The notes beneath the pieces are model-generated. The model had not been told where the DNA came from and ran no database searches. It saw only the letters and a program-made list of their open reading frames with translations. Positions 17,129 through 25,417 of a stretch of DNA of 64,000 bases are shown piece by piece (positions within the stretch are counted from its first letter, which is position 1; each line of letters opens with the position of its first letter). The DNA is from Kibdelosporangium sp. MJ126-NF4 (GTDB taxonomy: Bacteria; Actinomycetota; Actinomycetes; Mycobacteriales; Pseudonocardiaceae): NCBI RefSeq assembly GCF_000826545.1, contig NZ_CDME01000011.1:646001-710000 (forward strand), written 5' to 3'. The position numbers and the translations under genes are program-made.

Positions 17129-18873
17129 CCCGCCGGCCAACCCAGCAGCCCTCGGCCTGGCAGCACACCGCAGTCCGGGAGTTGCGGGCACTCGCAGCGG
17201 TGCTCCCGGACGACCTTCGCCTCCGAAGCCGGCCGAATCTGGGCTATCGGGGCTACGTCCAGGCCCCGATCCGGCTCACGCTCACCGAACTGGAGCGCCA
17301 GCCCGGCGGGCTCCCGTTGGGCGACCACGAGGACTTCGTGCTGTGGATCAGTCCATCGCCGTTCTCGCCGCCCCTCGTCGAGGTCGAGCACAACCGATTC
17401 GTCGGGTTCCCTCACGTCCTGCACGGACGCAGCTTGTGTATCTACCTCGACCCGGCACGGGAGTGGAACCCCCGCGACGGTATGGGCAGCGCGCTGGACA
17501 GGCTGTACAACTGGCTAGCCGACGCGGCAGCCAACCGGTTCGACCCGGACACATCGCTGTTCCACGCGGTCGGCGGCGTCTCCTACGGCTCCAGCGGGCT
17601 ACCCACCATCGTGGTCCGCGAACACACAGCGGGAGTGGTCGCCCAGTCCGGATACCTCACCCGCCGCACCAACCACCGGCGGGACTTGCACTTCACCCGT
17701 ACCGACACCGAGCAGATCCAGATTCCGGTGATCGGTCTGGTGATGCCCCTGCCGCTCGGGATCGGACACACCTTCACCGAGGTACTCGCCCGGCTCGATG
17801 ATCCACTCGCCGACCGGTGGCAGAACAGCTTTCCCAAACACCCGCCGCAGGCACCCGGATTCCTCACCGCCCTGGCGGCCAGCGCGTCCCGGATGCCCGA
17901 CGGCAGCGCCCAGATGTTCATCCTCACCGTGCCGCACCCGACCGGCGGACCGCCGTACCTGCTCGCCGGCCGTCTTCCCGCTGAGGTCGCCGACCAACTC
18001 CGGCGCCACGTACGCCAACGCCACAGCCATCTGATCGACGTCAGCCCTACCGCGTTTGACCCCGAAACCCCTGTGGAGTGGTGTCCCGTGTCCGACGAAC
18101 GAGACAGCGTGACCACCCGGCGCGACGCAGCCCGGCCGGTGAACGCCTTCCACGGCAAGACCGTGCACCTTTGGGGCTGCGGCGGCCTCGGCTCATGGAT
18201 CGCCGAGTTCGTCGCCCGCGCCGGCGCCCACCGACTGATCCTGTGCGATCCCGGCACCATCACCGGCGGTCTGCTGGTCCGCCAGAATTTCACCGAACTG
18301 GATATCGGCAACAGCAAGGCCACGGCCCTCCGGGACCGAATCCTCGCACTCCGCGACGACATCGAGGTCGACGTCCACACCGGTGCCACACCGGACGATC
18401 TCACCACGACCTTTGCGAACGCAGACGTCATCATCGATGCCACCATCTCCCACGCGATCGGCCAGTTCCTCGACGGCCTGACGACCATCGACAACCGGCC
18501 GCTGCACGCCCAGGTCGCCACCGACGTCAAGAGCGGCACCTTGGGCATCTTGACCATCAGCCCATCTGGCACGCCGACCGGAGCCAATGAAATCGACCGG
18601 CGCGTCGGCCAGAAAGTGCTACAGAACGGCAGTCTTGAACCGTTCCATACCTTCTGGACCGACACCCCTGCCGAGGACGAGCTGATCCCTACCCGCGGTT
18701 GCTCCGTCCCCACCTTCCACGGCTCGGCAGCGGACATGGCGGCCGTGGCCGCGACGCTCACGAGCCTGCTCGGGACGCATCTGGCAGCCGCAGAGCCGGT
18801 TTCGGGAACACATTTGGTCGCGTTGCCGCATTCACCCGTCGGACCGTCGCACACCTTTGTTCAGCCCGACTGA
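17125..18873 (+). CDS. cap2: CBASS Cap2: E2-E1 ubiquitin-transferase-like fusion
   Basis: 582 aa from the GTG at 17125, overlapping the CD-NTase stop; the frame stays open further upstream but only inside that gene. Residues 1-135 form an E2-like domain with Cys105 (HGRSLCIYLDP) at the catalytic position. A linker or inactive adenylation-like region covers about 150-330. The E1 adenylation domain begins at 343, with GCGGLGS at 351-357, the acidic pocket LCDPG at 373-377 and RQNF at 386-389. Cys526 (TRGCSVPTF) is the likely E1 thioester residue. Cap2 joins the CD-NTase C-terminus to cellular targets to prime it. No JAB/Cap3 deconjugase is present next to it or fused to it. Confidence 0.88.
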   Translation: MTRRPTQQPSAWQHTAVRELRALAAVLPDDLRLRSRPNLGYRGYVQAPIRLTLTELERQPGGLPLGDHEDFVLWISPSPFSPPLVEVEHNRFVGFPHVLHGRSLCIYLDPAREWNPRDGMGSALDRLYNWLADAAANRFDPDTSLFHAVGGVSYGSSGLPTIVVREHTAGVVAQSGYLTRRTNHRRDLHFTRTDTEQIQIPVIGLVMPLPLGIGHTFTEVLARLDDPLADRWQNSFPKHPPQAPGFLTALAASASRMPDGSAQMFILTVPHPTGGPPYLLAGRLPAEVADQLRRHVRQRHSHLIDVSPTAFDPETPVEWCPVSDERDSVTTRRDAARPVNAFHGKTVHLWGCGGLGSWIAEFVARAGAHRLILCDPGTITGGLLVRQNFTELDIGNSKATALRDRILALRDDIEVDVHTGATPDDLTTTFANADVIIDATISHAIGQFLDGLTTIDNRPLHAQVATDVKSGTLGILTISPSGTPTGANEIDRRVGQKVLQNGSLEPFHTFWTDTPAEDELIPTRGCSVPTFHGSAADMAAVAATLTSLLGTHLAAAEPVSGTHLVALPHSPVGPSHTFVQPD

Positions 18874-18991
18874 CAGGATGTCGAAAAACGTCCAGCCAAC
18901 GGTCGCGACAGGGACGGTCCGAACGGTTGTTCCGCTGCCCACCGGCAGTTCCTCGTGCCGAGGCCGACACCGTCGTGGGCGATATCCGGTG

Positions 18992-20164
18992 TCAGATATT
19001 GACGTCCAGTACGGCCAGATAGCCCGCGTTGGTGCGCTCGTAGACCGTCACCGGCGGCTGAGCGTCACGCATGAACGCCCGCCCCAACTCCACGGCGACG
19101 GAGACCGGAACTGACGCGACCACATGCGACCGAGTGGCCCGAGGATAGGCTGACTCCACCTCGGCCAACAATGTCCGCCATGTCGAGGCGAAGTTGGTCA
19201 AGCTCTGCTCGCCGGTGATCAGGACCGGCGATGGTGCCTGCCCAACCGGCCGAAGGATGCGCCGGGGAAGTTCTCGAAGCTCGACCGGCAGGTTCTCCGG
19301 ATTGACCGGGCTGCTGATCTCGCACAGGAGGACCACTTCAGTGTCCGAATCGTGCGACTCGACCGCGTCTGTGGCGAATTCGACGGTCTGGCCGTCTTCG
19401 GCCCAGGACCAACCAGCGCCCTGGCCACGATGCTTCTGAAAGATCCTCGTGGTCGTCTTATCGTCAAGATGAGAGCCCAGGTAGACGAGCAGCGGGATCG
19501 GGGCGAACGGGAACACTGAGATGTGCTCGACGTCGCCGTGTTCGATCGCCTGCTTGACCCGCGACAAAGTGTCGTCGATCCGCTGTTCTCCGGCCTGCCA
19601 GAAGCCCTTTCCGCCAGCTTTTGCCGTGATGCTGCACGTGAAGTCGCCACTCCACTGGCTTTCGACCAAGCCTAGATAGTTGAGCGAGAACAGTGTCTCG
19701 GCGACTTCCCGTCGGGAGGCGATCGAGTACGCACCGCGGATGTACGAGCCCACGCGGATGACCGCCGTGCGGGTGAGTTCGCCCTGCGCGGTGGCCATCT
19801 CGATGTGCAACTCATGGGCTTGCTTGAGCGCACGCAGCTTCTCCGGCGGGAAGAACCGGACATGATCCTCATGGTCGATGATGCGATGGCAGTCGTGGCA
19901 GACCAGCAGCAGGTTCTCCTCGCCCTCCCGGTCCATCCCGGAGACCGCGGCTTCGGCACGCGGTGACGCGCTACCGCTGGTCGCGCCGATGTTGTGGGCC
20001 AACTCCGCGGCGGCCACCGAGTGCAAAAAAGTGCGCGAATCACCTAGAAGTCGACGGTTACAGATCGTGCAACGCCCTGCACTACGACCCCAGAGCGCCA
20101 GCCTGACACTCTCTTTGATCTTGCCTCGCGAGATGTGTGTGTCCCGAGCAGCCCTGCCTGCCAC
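18992..20164 (-). CDS. cap5: CBASS effector Cap5: HNH endonuclease-SAVED fusion
   Basis: 390 aa from a GTG at 20164 preceded by GGGAG, preferred to a longer reading because homologous proteins begin just before the helix KIKESVRLALWGRSAGRC. HNH nuclease: C32-x-x-C35, H57 (ELAHNIG), N84, and C89-x-x-C92-H93 (ENLLLVCHDCHRIID). The remainder, about 140-390, has the alternating beta/alpha texture of a SAVED ligand-binding domain. Cyclic nucleotide binding would oligomerise it and release double-stranded DNA degradation, causing abortive infection. It converges on cap2 with 118 bp between the stops, so the toxic effector has its own promoter. Confidence 0.85.
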   Translation of the reverse strand: MAGRAARDTHISRGKIKESVRLALWGRSAGRCTICNRRLLGDSRTFLHSVAAAELAHNIGATSGSASPRAEAAVSGMDREGEENLLLVCHDCHRIIDHEDHVRFFPPEKLRALKQAHELHIEMATAQGELTRTAVIRVGSYIRGAYSIASRREVAETLFSLNYLGLVESQWSGDFTCSITAKAGGKGFWQAGEQRIDDTLSRVKQAIEHGDVEHISVFPFAPIPLLVYLGSHLDDKTTTRIFQKHRGQGAGWSWAEDGQTVEFATDAVESHDSDTEVVLLCEISSPVNPENLPVELRELPRRILRPVGQAPSPVLITGEQSLTNFASTWRTLLAEVESAYPRATRSHVVASVPVSVAVELGRAFMRDAQPPVTVYERTNAGYLAVLDVNI

Positions 20165-20237
20165 CAACAATCTCCCACCAGCCAGCCTTCGGTGCCCCAC
20201 ATTGTGCCGGGTATCCTGACCACGAGATTCACAGGGC

Positions 20238-20345
20238 ATGGGCAAGCAGCAGCGCCACTGGTCGCCATCGACCATCGGGATCGGCGGCCTCTATGCACTG
20301 ACCGTGCTGACGGTGGCGTTCATTACCTTGATCACTCAAAAATGA
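20238..20345 (+). CDS. Possible 35-aa single-pass membrane peptide
   Basis: ATG at 20238 to TGA at 20343-20345. MGKQQRHW is followed by a hydrophobic stretch IGIGGLYALTVLTVAFITLI. No strong ribosome-binding site is seen (only AGGG close to the ATG). It lies divergently from cap5 between that gene and the tRNA. It could be a remnant of a mobile-element membrane gene or a real small protein; low confidence. Confidence 0.25.
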   Translation: MGKQQRHWSPSTIGIGGLYALTVLTVAFITLITQK

Positions 20346-20825
20346 CACCCGCCGGAAGACCGGTCTGAAGATCCTGAACATGCTACTGAAGATCAAAACG
20401 AAACGAACGTAAGCGCACACGCCCGCTGCTGACCGCGCTGGCCATCGCGGCTGAAAGAGATCATCCTCACCCTGGTCGCCGCCAGCGCCACCGCACGATA
20501 GGTCGCACCAACGACGACTCGGCCAGCACAATCCCCGGCCGCAAGCAGCGAGGGGGTAGCGGCGGAAGCGTCAGCGTCGGAACCCAGTTCTGACTCCATC
20601 GGCGCATCGGCCCAACCGATCAGCCTGCCTGTCGATACGCCCGCGGTATCTGTCGTGGAGGCGAGAGCATCAACCAGCTGCGGGGCCAGTTCTGATCGGT
20701 TAAAGCACCGCACCGACCTCGACGATTGGGGTACGCGTGTGCTGCAACGTCCACTCGCCAGCACCGATCGGTCCGACTATAACGAAACCGACTCAGATCG
20801 CAGCGACATGTCCAAAATACTTCTG
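20346..20825. other. Non-coding stretch between cap5 and the tRNA gene
   Basis: No gene is supported. A few short frames (KRTRPLLTALAIAA; KEIILTLVAASATAR ending in TAG near 20502) look like debris of a small membrane protein broken by frameshifts. No second copy of the tRNA-Ala 3' end was found here. Confidence 0.4.
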
Positions 20826-20898
20826 TGGAGCTGAGGGGAATCGAACCCCTGACCTTCTCGATGCGAACGAGACGCGCTACCAACTGCGCTACAGCCCC
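20826..20898 (-). tRNA. tRNA-Ala (anticodon CGC)
   Basis: Read on the minus strand the 73-nt cloverleaf is complete. The 7-bp acceptor stem (GGGGCTG/CAGCTCC, one G-U) is followed by a D-arm with AGTTGG, anticodon stem TCTCG/CGAGA around TTCGCAT (anticodon CGC), and T-arm AGGGG-TTCGATT-CCCCT. The discriminator is A and CCA is not encoded. Its 3' end points toward the defence island, the usual orientation for an integration site. Confidence 0.95.
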
Positions 20899-20939
20899 TT
20901 GGTGCTCCAGAAGCTTATCAGGTGCTTTGGAGCGGGTTT

Positions 20940-21815
20940 TCACTCCCCCACTGCTCGGCGGTACCGGAGGCTGTCGGGCTCTTCGAGCTCGTCGAACATG
21001 GGGTCTTCGTCGTCGATGTCCACAACGACCGCGTGGGGGTGGGTGATGCGCGGCGGCGGGGTCGTCCTGGCGACTGGGGTGGGCTCTGGGCGCTCGGCGG
21101 GCTCGTCGATGTATTCGGCGGTTTCGTGCTCGTCGCTGTACTCGTGCCCGTCGTTGAGGTCTTCCCGGTAGTCCGATTCTGCCAGCTGTGCCCGCCTTGC
21201 TTGGGCTATGCGGGCGGTACGGCGTTGTCGGATTTCCTCTTCGATGCGCACTTGCCTGCGCAGGTATGTCAGGTAGCCGACGAGTGTGATGTCCACCGCG
21301 CCGTGGATCCACCAGGCTTGGGCGTACATCACCGCGCCCACGACCGCGCTGCCCACGGTGAGCAGGAGCATGGCGACTACGACTCGCTGGCGGAAGGCGT
21401 ATTTCGCGCGCGCTGTCAGCGCGGCGGCTTCCGGGTCGAATCCGCCTCGGCCCGGCCGGTAGGGGCGGGGCTGTGCTGATTGCGACTGCGGGGCGACACT
21501 GTCCGTGGCCACGGGGTCACGATCGTCCGCTTCGTCTGCCGTGTCGAGGGCTTCGGGGTGTTCCGTGGCCGAATCCATATCGTCGGCGTCGTCGTCCGCG
21601 GCTTCCGGGCCGTGTGAGTGGTGGTGGATGTCGTCGTCGTCGATCTCGGCGGTGTCGCGCATGTCGGCCTCCTCGGCACCGCCCTTCCGCACGACCCGTG
21701 CGGCGAGTGCGGAGTCCGCGGTCCTGGCGATCTCCTGGCGCTTGCGCACGATCATCGGGACGAGGACAACCAGCCACGCCAGTACCAGCGCCACCACGAT
21801 GAGTGAGCTCGGCAT
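20940..21815 (-). CDS. glpR: Cell-division membrane protein GlpR/SepX
   Basis: 291 aa. An N-terminal membrane anchor (SLIVVALVLAWLVVLVPMIV) is followed by RKRQE, an acidic His/Asp-rich linker, and a tightly spaced pair of membrane segments around residues 150-195 (VVVAMLLLTVGSAVVGAV; GAVDITLVGYLTYL). The cytoplasmic tail is acidic and ends EDPMFDELEEPDSLRYRRAVGE-like. This topology and the neighbouring moeA-like gene match the actinobacterial pair GlpR (SepX in Streptomyces) and Glp, which help place the FtsZ/Wag31 machinery at the septum. The ATG start has GGGGAGG upstream. Confidence 0.75.
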   Translation of the reverse strand: MPSSLIVVALVLAWLVVLVPMIVRKRQEIARTADSALAARVVRKGGAEEADMRDTAEIDDDDIHHHSHGPEAADDDADDMDSATEHPEALDTADEADDRDPVATDSVAPQSQSAQPRPYRPGRGGFDPEAAALTARAKYAFRQRVVVAMLLLTVGSAVVGAVMYAQAWWIHGAVDITLVGYLTYLRRQVRIEEEIRQRRTARIAQARRAQLAESDYREDLNDGHEYSDEHETAEYIDEPAERPEPTPVARTTPPPRITHPHAVVVDIDDEDPMFDELEEPDSLRYRRAVGE

Positions 21816-21963
21816 GCTTCGTCACCTCCCCCGATCCGTTGCAATTGACCACGCTAGTCACAACAGTCACAGGTGTGACGGAGGCGCGCCGGGTCCGATC
21901 GTCGGGCGCAAGGTCCTTTCAGGCGTTTTCGTGGGGCACAGGCCTGAAGTCGGACAACGAAAT

Positions 21964-21979
21964 TCCCCCTATTGGGGGA
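21964..21979 (-). terminator. Hairpin at the end of the galU-glp-rimJ run
   Basis: TCCCCC-TATT-GGGGGA, a perfect 6-bp stem with a 4-nt loop overlapping the rimJ-like stop codon. On the minus strand it is followed by an AT-rich AATTTCGTT, a plausible terminator for the operon that ends here. Confidence 0.5.
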
Positions 21980-22625
21980 TAGCGGCACGGCCTTCGGAAA
22001 CGAGATGGCGGACCAGTCCATCTGGCACGTCCTCGGTCGTGATCGCGAGGCACAAATGGTCCCGCCAGCCGCCCGCCACGTCGAGGTAGCGCTTGAACAG
22101 CCCCTCCTGGCGAAAGGCGAGTTTCTCGAGCACGCGCAGGCTTGCGATGTTCTCCGGGCGCACGGTCGCTTCGATGCGGTGCAGCCCGGCCACCATGAAG
22201 CAGTGGTCGACGACGAGCGCGACCGCCGCGGGCGCCACTCCGCCGCCGATCAGGTGCGACGCGACCCAGTACCCGACCCATGCCGAGCAGAGCGAACCCC
22301 TGATCACGTTGCCGACGGTGACCTGCCCGGCGAGTTGATCGTCCACTGTGATCACGAACGGCAGGGTCATCCCGCGTCTGGCCAGCGCGCGCAGCGAGGA
22401 CCACTGGCCGGGCCAGGCGAGCGTGCCGTTGCGGTCCTCCCACGAGCCGGGGGCGGCAGGTTCCCAGCGCTCCAGGTGTTCTCGGTCGCGTAACCGGGTC
22501 CGGCTCCACGCCGACGCGTCGAACAACCGCGGGCCGCGGACGGCGACAAGGCCGGCGTTGACCCGCAACGGCCCCAGTCTGGCCGGCCAGCCGGGATGCC
22601 GTCCCTGCGGGCCCGGCACGTCCAT
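21969..22625 (-). CDS. GNAT-family N-acetyltransferase (RimJ-like)
   Basis: 218 aa from the ATG at 22625 (a GTG lies one codon before). Typical RimJ/RimL layout: an N-terminal RLRDREHLERWEPA segment, the acetyl-CoA region with GLHRIEATVRPENIASLRVLEKLAFRQEG, and a C-terminal GGWRDHLCLAITTED. The start nearly abuts the glp stop (5 bp), so it is in the same operon. Its substrate is probably a protein N-terminus by family. The galU-moeA-rimJ-glpR order is conserved widely in actinobacteria. Confidence 0.8.
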   Translation of the reverse strand: MDVPGPQGRHPGWPARLGPLRVNAGLVAVRGPRLFDASAWSRTRLRDREHLERWEPAAPGSWEDRNGTLAWPGQWSSLRALARRGMTLPFVITVDDQLAGQVTVGNVIRGSLCSAWVGYWVASHLIGGGVAPAAVALVVDHCFMVAGLHRIEATVRPENIASLRVLEKLAFRQEGLFKRYLDVAGGWRDHLCLAITTEDVPDGLVRHLVSEGRAAIPQ

Positions 22626-22629
22626 CACG

Positions 22630-23853
22630 TCACCCGCGCTGGGCTAGGAAGCTGACTTGGACCTCGTCGCCCACTGCCACTTCGGTCGTGTCCTCGTCGA
22701 CGAGGATCAGGCAGTTGGCCTCGGCGAGCGAGGCGAGCAGGTGCGCCCCGGACAGGCCGAGCGGCTGGACGAGGTACTGGCCGTTGGTCTCGTCGCGCAG
22801 CAGTTGGCCGCGCAGGAAGCCGCGGCGGCCCTTGGTCGACGAGACCGGGGAGAGCAGCCGGGCCGTCACGAGCCTGCGGCGCGGGTTGCGTTTGCCCTGC
22901 GCGGCCCGGATCAGCGGGCGGACGACGACCTCGAAGACCACCAGCGCGCTCATCGGGTTGCCCGGCAGCACGAACGTGGGCACCGCGTCCTGGCCGAGCC
23001 TGCCGAAGCCCTGCACCGAACCGGGATGCATGGCGACCCTGGTCATGTCCACGTCGCCCAGTTCCGACAGCGCGGCGCGGATCTCGTCCCCGGTGGTCCC
23101 GCCGACGCCACCGGCCAGCACCACGATCTCCGACAGCAGCAGGCGTGACTCGACGATCTCCCGCACTTTGCGCTGGTCCGGGCCGACGATCCCGACCCTG
23201 GTGACCTCCGCGCCCGCGTCGCGGGCCGCGGCGGCGAGCGCGTACGAGTTCACGTCGTAGACCTGGCCCTGACTGGGCGCGCGGTCGATGTCCACGAGCT
23301 CGTCGCCGATCGAGATGATCGACACGCGAGGACGCGGATACACGAGCACCTTGGCCCTGCCGACGGCGGCGAGCAGGCCGACCTGGGCCGAGCCGATGGT
23401 GGCGCCCCTGCGGACAGCGACGTCACCGGTCTGCACGTCCTCGCCGGTGCGGCGCACGTACGCGGCCGACGGGATGGGCTGGTTGATGGTCACCCGTGCT
23501 GGGTGCTCATCGGTGTAACCGAGCGGCACGACCGCGTCGGCCAATGTGGGCAGGGGCGCGCCCGTGTCCACCCGGACGGCCTGGCCTGGCTGCAGCCTGC
23601 GCGGCTGCCGCGACCCGGCCGGGATCTCGCCGACCACCGGGAGCACCACCGGCTCCCGGCCTGCCGACTGCACGTCGACGCTGCGCACCGCGTAGCCGTC
23701 CACCGCTGCCTGGTCGAAGCCAGGGAGGGCGTGTTCGGCGACGACCTCCTCGGCACAGAGCAGGCCCTGTGCCTCGGAGATCGCCACACGCACGGGCGCG
23801 GGCCGCACCGCGGCGGCCAACGCCCTGGCGAGCTGCTCGTCGACTGACCTCAT
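22630..23853 (-). CDS. glp: Gephyrin/MoeA-like protein Glp
   Basis: 407 aa from the ATG at 23853 (MRSVDEQLARAL), where family members begin. MoeA landmarks: LPGFDQAAVDGYAVRS at the N-terminal substrate loop, GEIPAGS, VDTGAPLPTLADAVVP, a central MoCF domain with TGDEIRAAL and VGIVGPDQ, LPGNPMSALVVFEVVVRP, and a beta-rich C-terminal domain. In Corynebacteriales the paralogue next to glpR (Glp) works in cell division rather than molybdenum cofactor synthesis. From sequence alone a true MoeA role cannot be excluded, and molybdoenzyme genes occur elsewhere in this window. Confidence 0.85.
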   Translation of the reverse strand: MRSVDEQLARALAAAVRPAPVRVAISEAQGLLCAEEVVAEHALPGFDQAAVDGYAVRSVDVQSAGREPVVLPVVGEIPAGSRQPRRLQPGQAVRVDTGAPLPTLADAVVPLGYTDEHPARVTINQPIPSAAYVRRTGEDVQTGDVAVRRGATIGSAQVGLLAAVGRAKVLVYPRPRVSIISIGDELVDIDRAPSQGQVYDVNSYALAAAARDAGAEVTRVGIVGPDQRKVREIVESRLLLSEIVVLAGGVGGTTGDEIRAALSELGDVDMTRVAMHPGSVQGFGRLGQDAVPTFVLPGNPMSALVVFEVVVRPLIRAAQGKRNPRRRLVTARLLSPVSSTKGRRGFLRGQLLRDETNGQYLVQPLGLSGAHLLASLAEANCLILVDEDTTEVAVGDEVQVSFLAQRG

Positions 23854-23869
23854 CCACCCGACCTTCGTG

Positions 23870-24757
23870 TTAGTCCTTGACCCGCTCGCGCAACCACGCA
23901 TGCAGACCGGGCCCATACTCAGGGTCATCGAGTGCGAAGTCCACGGCGGCACGCAGAAAACCGCCAGGATTGCCCAGGTCGTGACGTCCGCCGCGGTGCA
24001 CGACGACGTGCACGGGGTGACCTTCGGTGATCAACAACGCGATCGCGTCGGTCAGCTGCAGCTCACCGCCCGCGCCCGGCGTGATCCGCTTCAACGCGTC
24101 GAAGACCGCCCGGTCGAGCAGGTAGCGACCGGCGGCGGCGTAGGTGGACGGGGCCTGGTCGGCCGGGGGCTTCTCGACCATGCCGCGCACGATCTTGACG
24201 TCGTCGTCGGACGTGTCCTCGACGTCGAACACGCCGTAGGCCGAGATCTGCTCCCGGGGGATGTCGAACGCGCACAGCACGCTGCCGCCGTGCTCGGCGC
24301 GCACGTCCGCCATCCGTTTGAGGACGCCGGTCGGCAGCACCAGGTCGTCGGGCAGCAGCACGGCGACCGCGTCGTCGTCCCCGTCGAGGTTGGGCTCGGC
24401 GCAGGCGACCGCGTGGCCGAGGCCCAGCGCCTGCTCCTGGATGGCGGTCTCCACGTTGAGCAACGCGGGCGCCCGGCGGACCTTGGCGAGCAGGGCGGTC
24501 TTGCCGCGGGCCTCGAGGGTCTGCTCGAGCTCGGGCTGCGGGCGGAAGTAGGCGGCCACCGCGTCCTTGCCCGGCGAGGTGACGATCACCAGCCGGGACG
24601 CGCCCGCTTCGGCGGCCTCGCTTGCGACGAGTTCGATGCCCGGGGTGTCGACCACCGGCAGCAGTTCCTTGGGCACGGCTTTGGTGGTGGGCAGGAAACG
24701 CGTGCCAAGCCCAGCGGCGGGCACGATTGCTGTCTTGAATGCGAGCGACGGGCTCAT
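23870..24757 (-). CDS. galU: UTP-glucose-1-phosphate uridylyltransferase GalU
   Basis: 295 aa from the ATG at 24757. It makes UDP-glucose from UTP and glucose 1-phosphate for cell-wall and storage polymers. Diagnostic N-terminus AAGLGTRFLPTTKAVPKELLPV (nucleotide-binding G-x-G-T-R and the KE-x-L-P motif), then VLLPDDLVLP, AYGVFDVE, and VEKPP sugar-binding region. First gene of the minus-strand run galU-glp-rimJ, 16 bp before glp. Divergent from the cyclo-ligase gene, with only 24 bp between the starts. Confidence 0.92.
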   Translation of the reverse strand: MSPSLAFKTAIVPAAGLGTRFLPTTKAVPKELLPVVDTPGIELVASEAAEAGASRLVIVTSPGKDAVAAYFRPQPELEQTLEARGKTALLAKVRRAPALLNVETAIQEQALGLGHAVACAEPNLDGDDDAVAVLLPDDLVLPTGVLKRMADVRAEHGGSVLCAFDIPREQISAYGVFDVEDTSDDDVKIVRGMVEKPPADQAPSTYAAAGRYLLDRAVFDALKRITPGAGGELQLTDAIALLITEGHPVHVVVHRGGRHDLGNPGGFLRAAVDFALDDPEYGPGLHAWLRERVKD

Positions 24758-24781
24758 GGATTGTGAGCCTAACCTCATGGT

Positions 24782-25360
24782 GTGTCCGACCTTCCGACTA
24801 CCAAGGACGAATGGCGCAAACGCTTGCTGGCGGCGCGCCGGGACGTTCCGGCCGAAGTCCGCGAAGCCGAGGCGGAAGCGCTGGCCGAGACCATCCTGAG
24901 CCTGGTTCACGCAGGCCAGACGCTATGCGCCTACGTACCGGTCGGCACCGAGCCGGGATCCGGCCAAGTACTGGACAAGCTGGTGGAGAAAGGCGCGCAA
25001 GTGCTCCTGCCGGTCGTGACGGGACGGGAGCCGCTGGACTGGGCGGCCTACGAGGGGGCACTGGAGCCAGGCCCCCACAGGCTCGTGCAACCACCAGGCC
25101 GACGCCTGGGACCAGCGGCGATAAAGGCCGCGAGCCTGGTGCTGGTCCCCGCGTTGGCGGTGGACAGGGCAGGTGTGCGCCTGGGACGTGGTGCTGGTCA
25201 CTATGACCGTTCGCTCGTGTTCGCGGCGGCGGGGACGTCGCTGATCGGCGTGGTCCGAGACCAGGAGTTCCTGCCCCGACTGCCCGCTGACCGGCACGAC
25301 GTGCGGATGACCGCGATCCTGACGCCGGGGAAAGGCGTGGTCGAGCCCACAAACCCTTAG
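24782..25360 (+). CDS. 5-formyltetrahydrofolate cyclo-ligase
   Basis: 192 aa starting GTG. It converts 5-formyl-THF to methenyl-THF with ATP. Family motifs are KDEWRKRLLAARR at the N-terminus, LCAYVPVGTEPGSG, and the C-terminal signature VLVPALAVDRAGVRLGRGAGHYDRSL, with the glycine-rich nucleotide site. Usual length for the family. Divergent from galU, a conserved actinobacterial arrangement. Confidence 0.92.
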   Translation: MSDLPTTKDEWRKRLLAARRDVPAEVREAEAEALAETILSLVHAGQTLCAYVPVGTEPGSGQVLDKLVEKGAQVLLPVVTGREPLDWAAYEGALEPGPHRLVQPPGRRLGPAAIKAASLVLVPALAVDRAGVRLGRGAGHYDRSLVFAAAGTSLIGVVRDQEFLPRLPADRHDVRMTAILTPGKGVVEPTNP

Positions 25361-25417
25361 CACTCTGCATGCTAGACTGCTAGTCGGAAAGTCGCGGTCC
25401 CAAAAGGAGAGAAGTCC

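Noticed and set aside
17500..18060. A JAB/Cap3 domain fused inside Cap2
   Set aside because: No H-x-H-P...S...D metalloprotease signature was found in the middle region; it fits an inactive adenylation-like linker.
1..20825. A second copy of the tRNA-Ala 3' end as the other attachment site
   Set aside because: Looked for GGGGAATCGAACCCCTGA and close variants by eye; none seen in this window.
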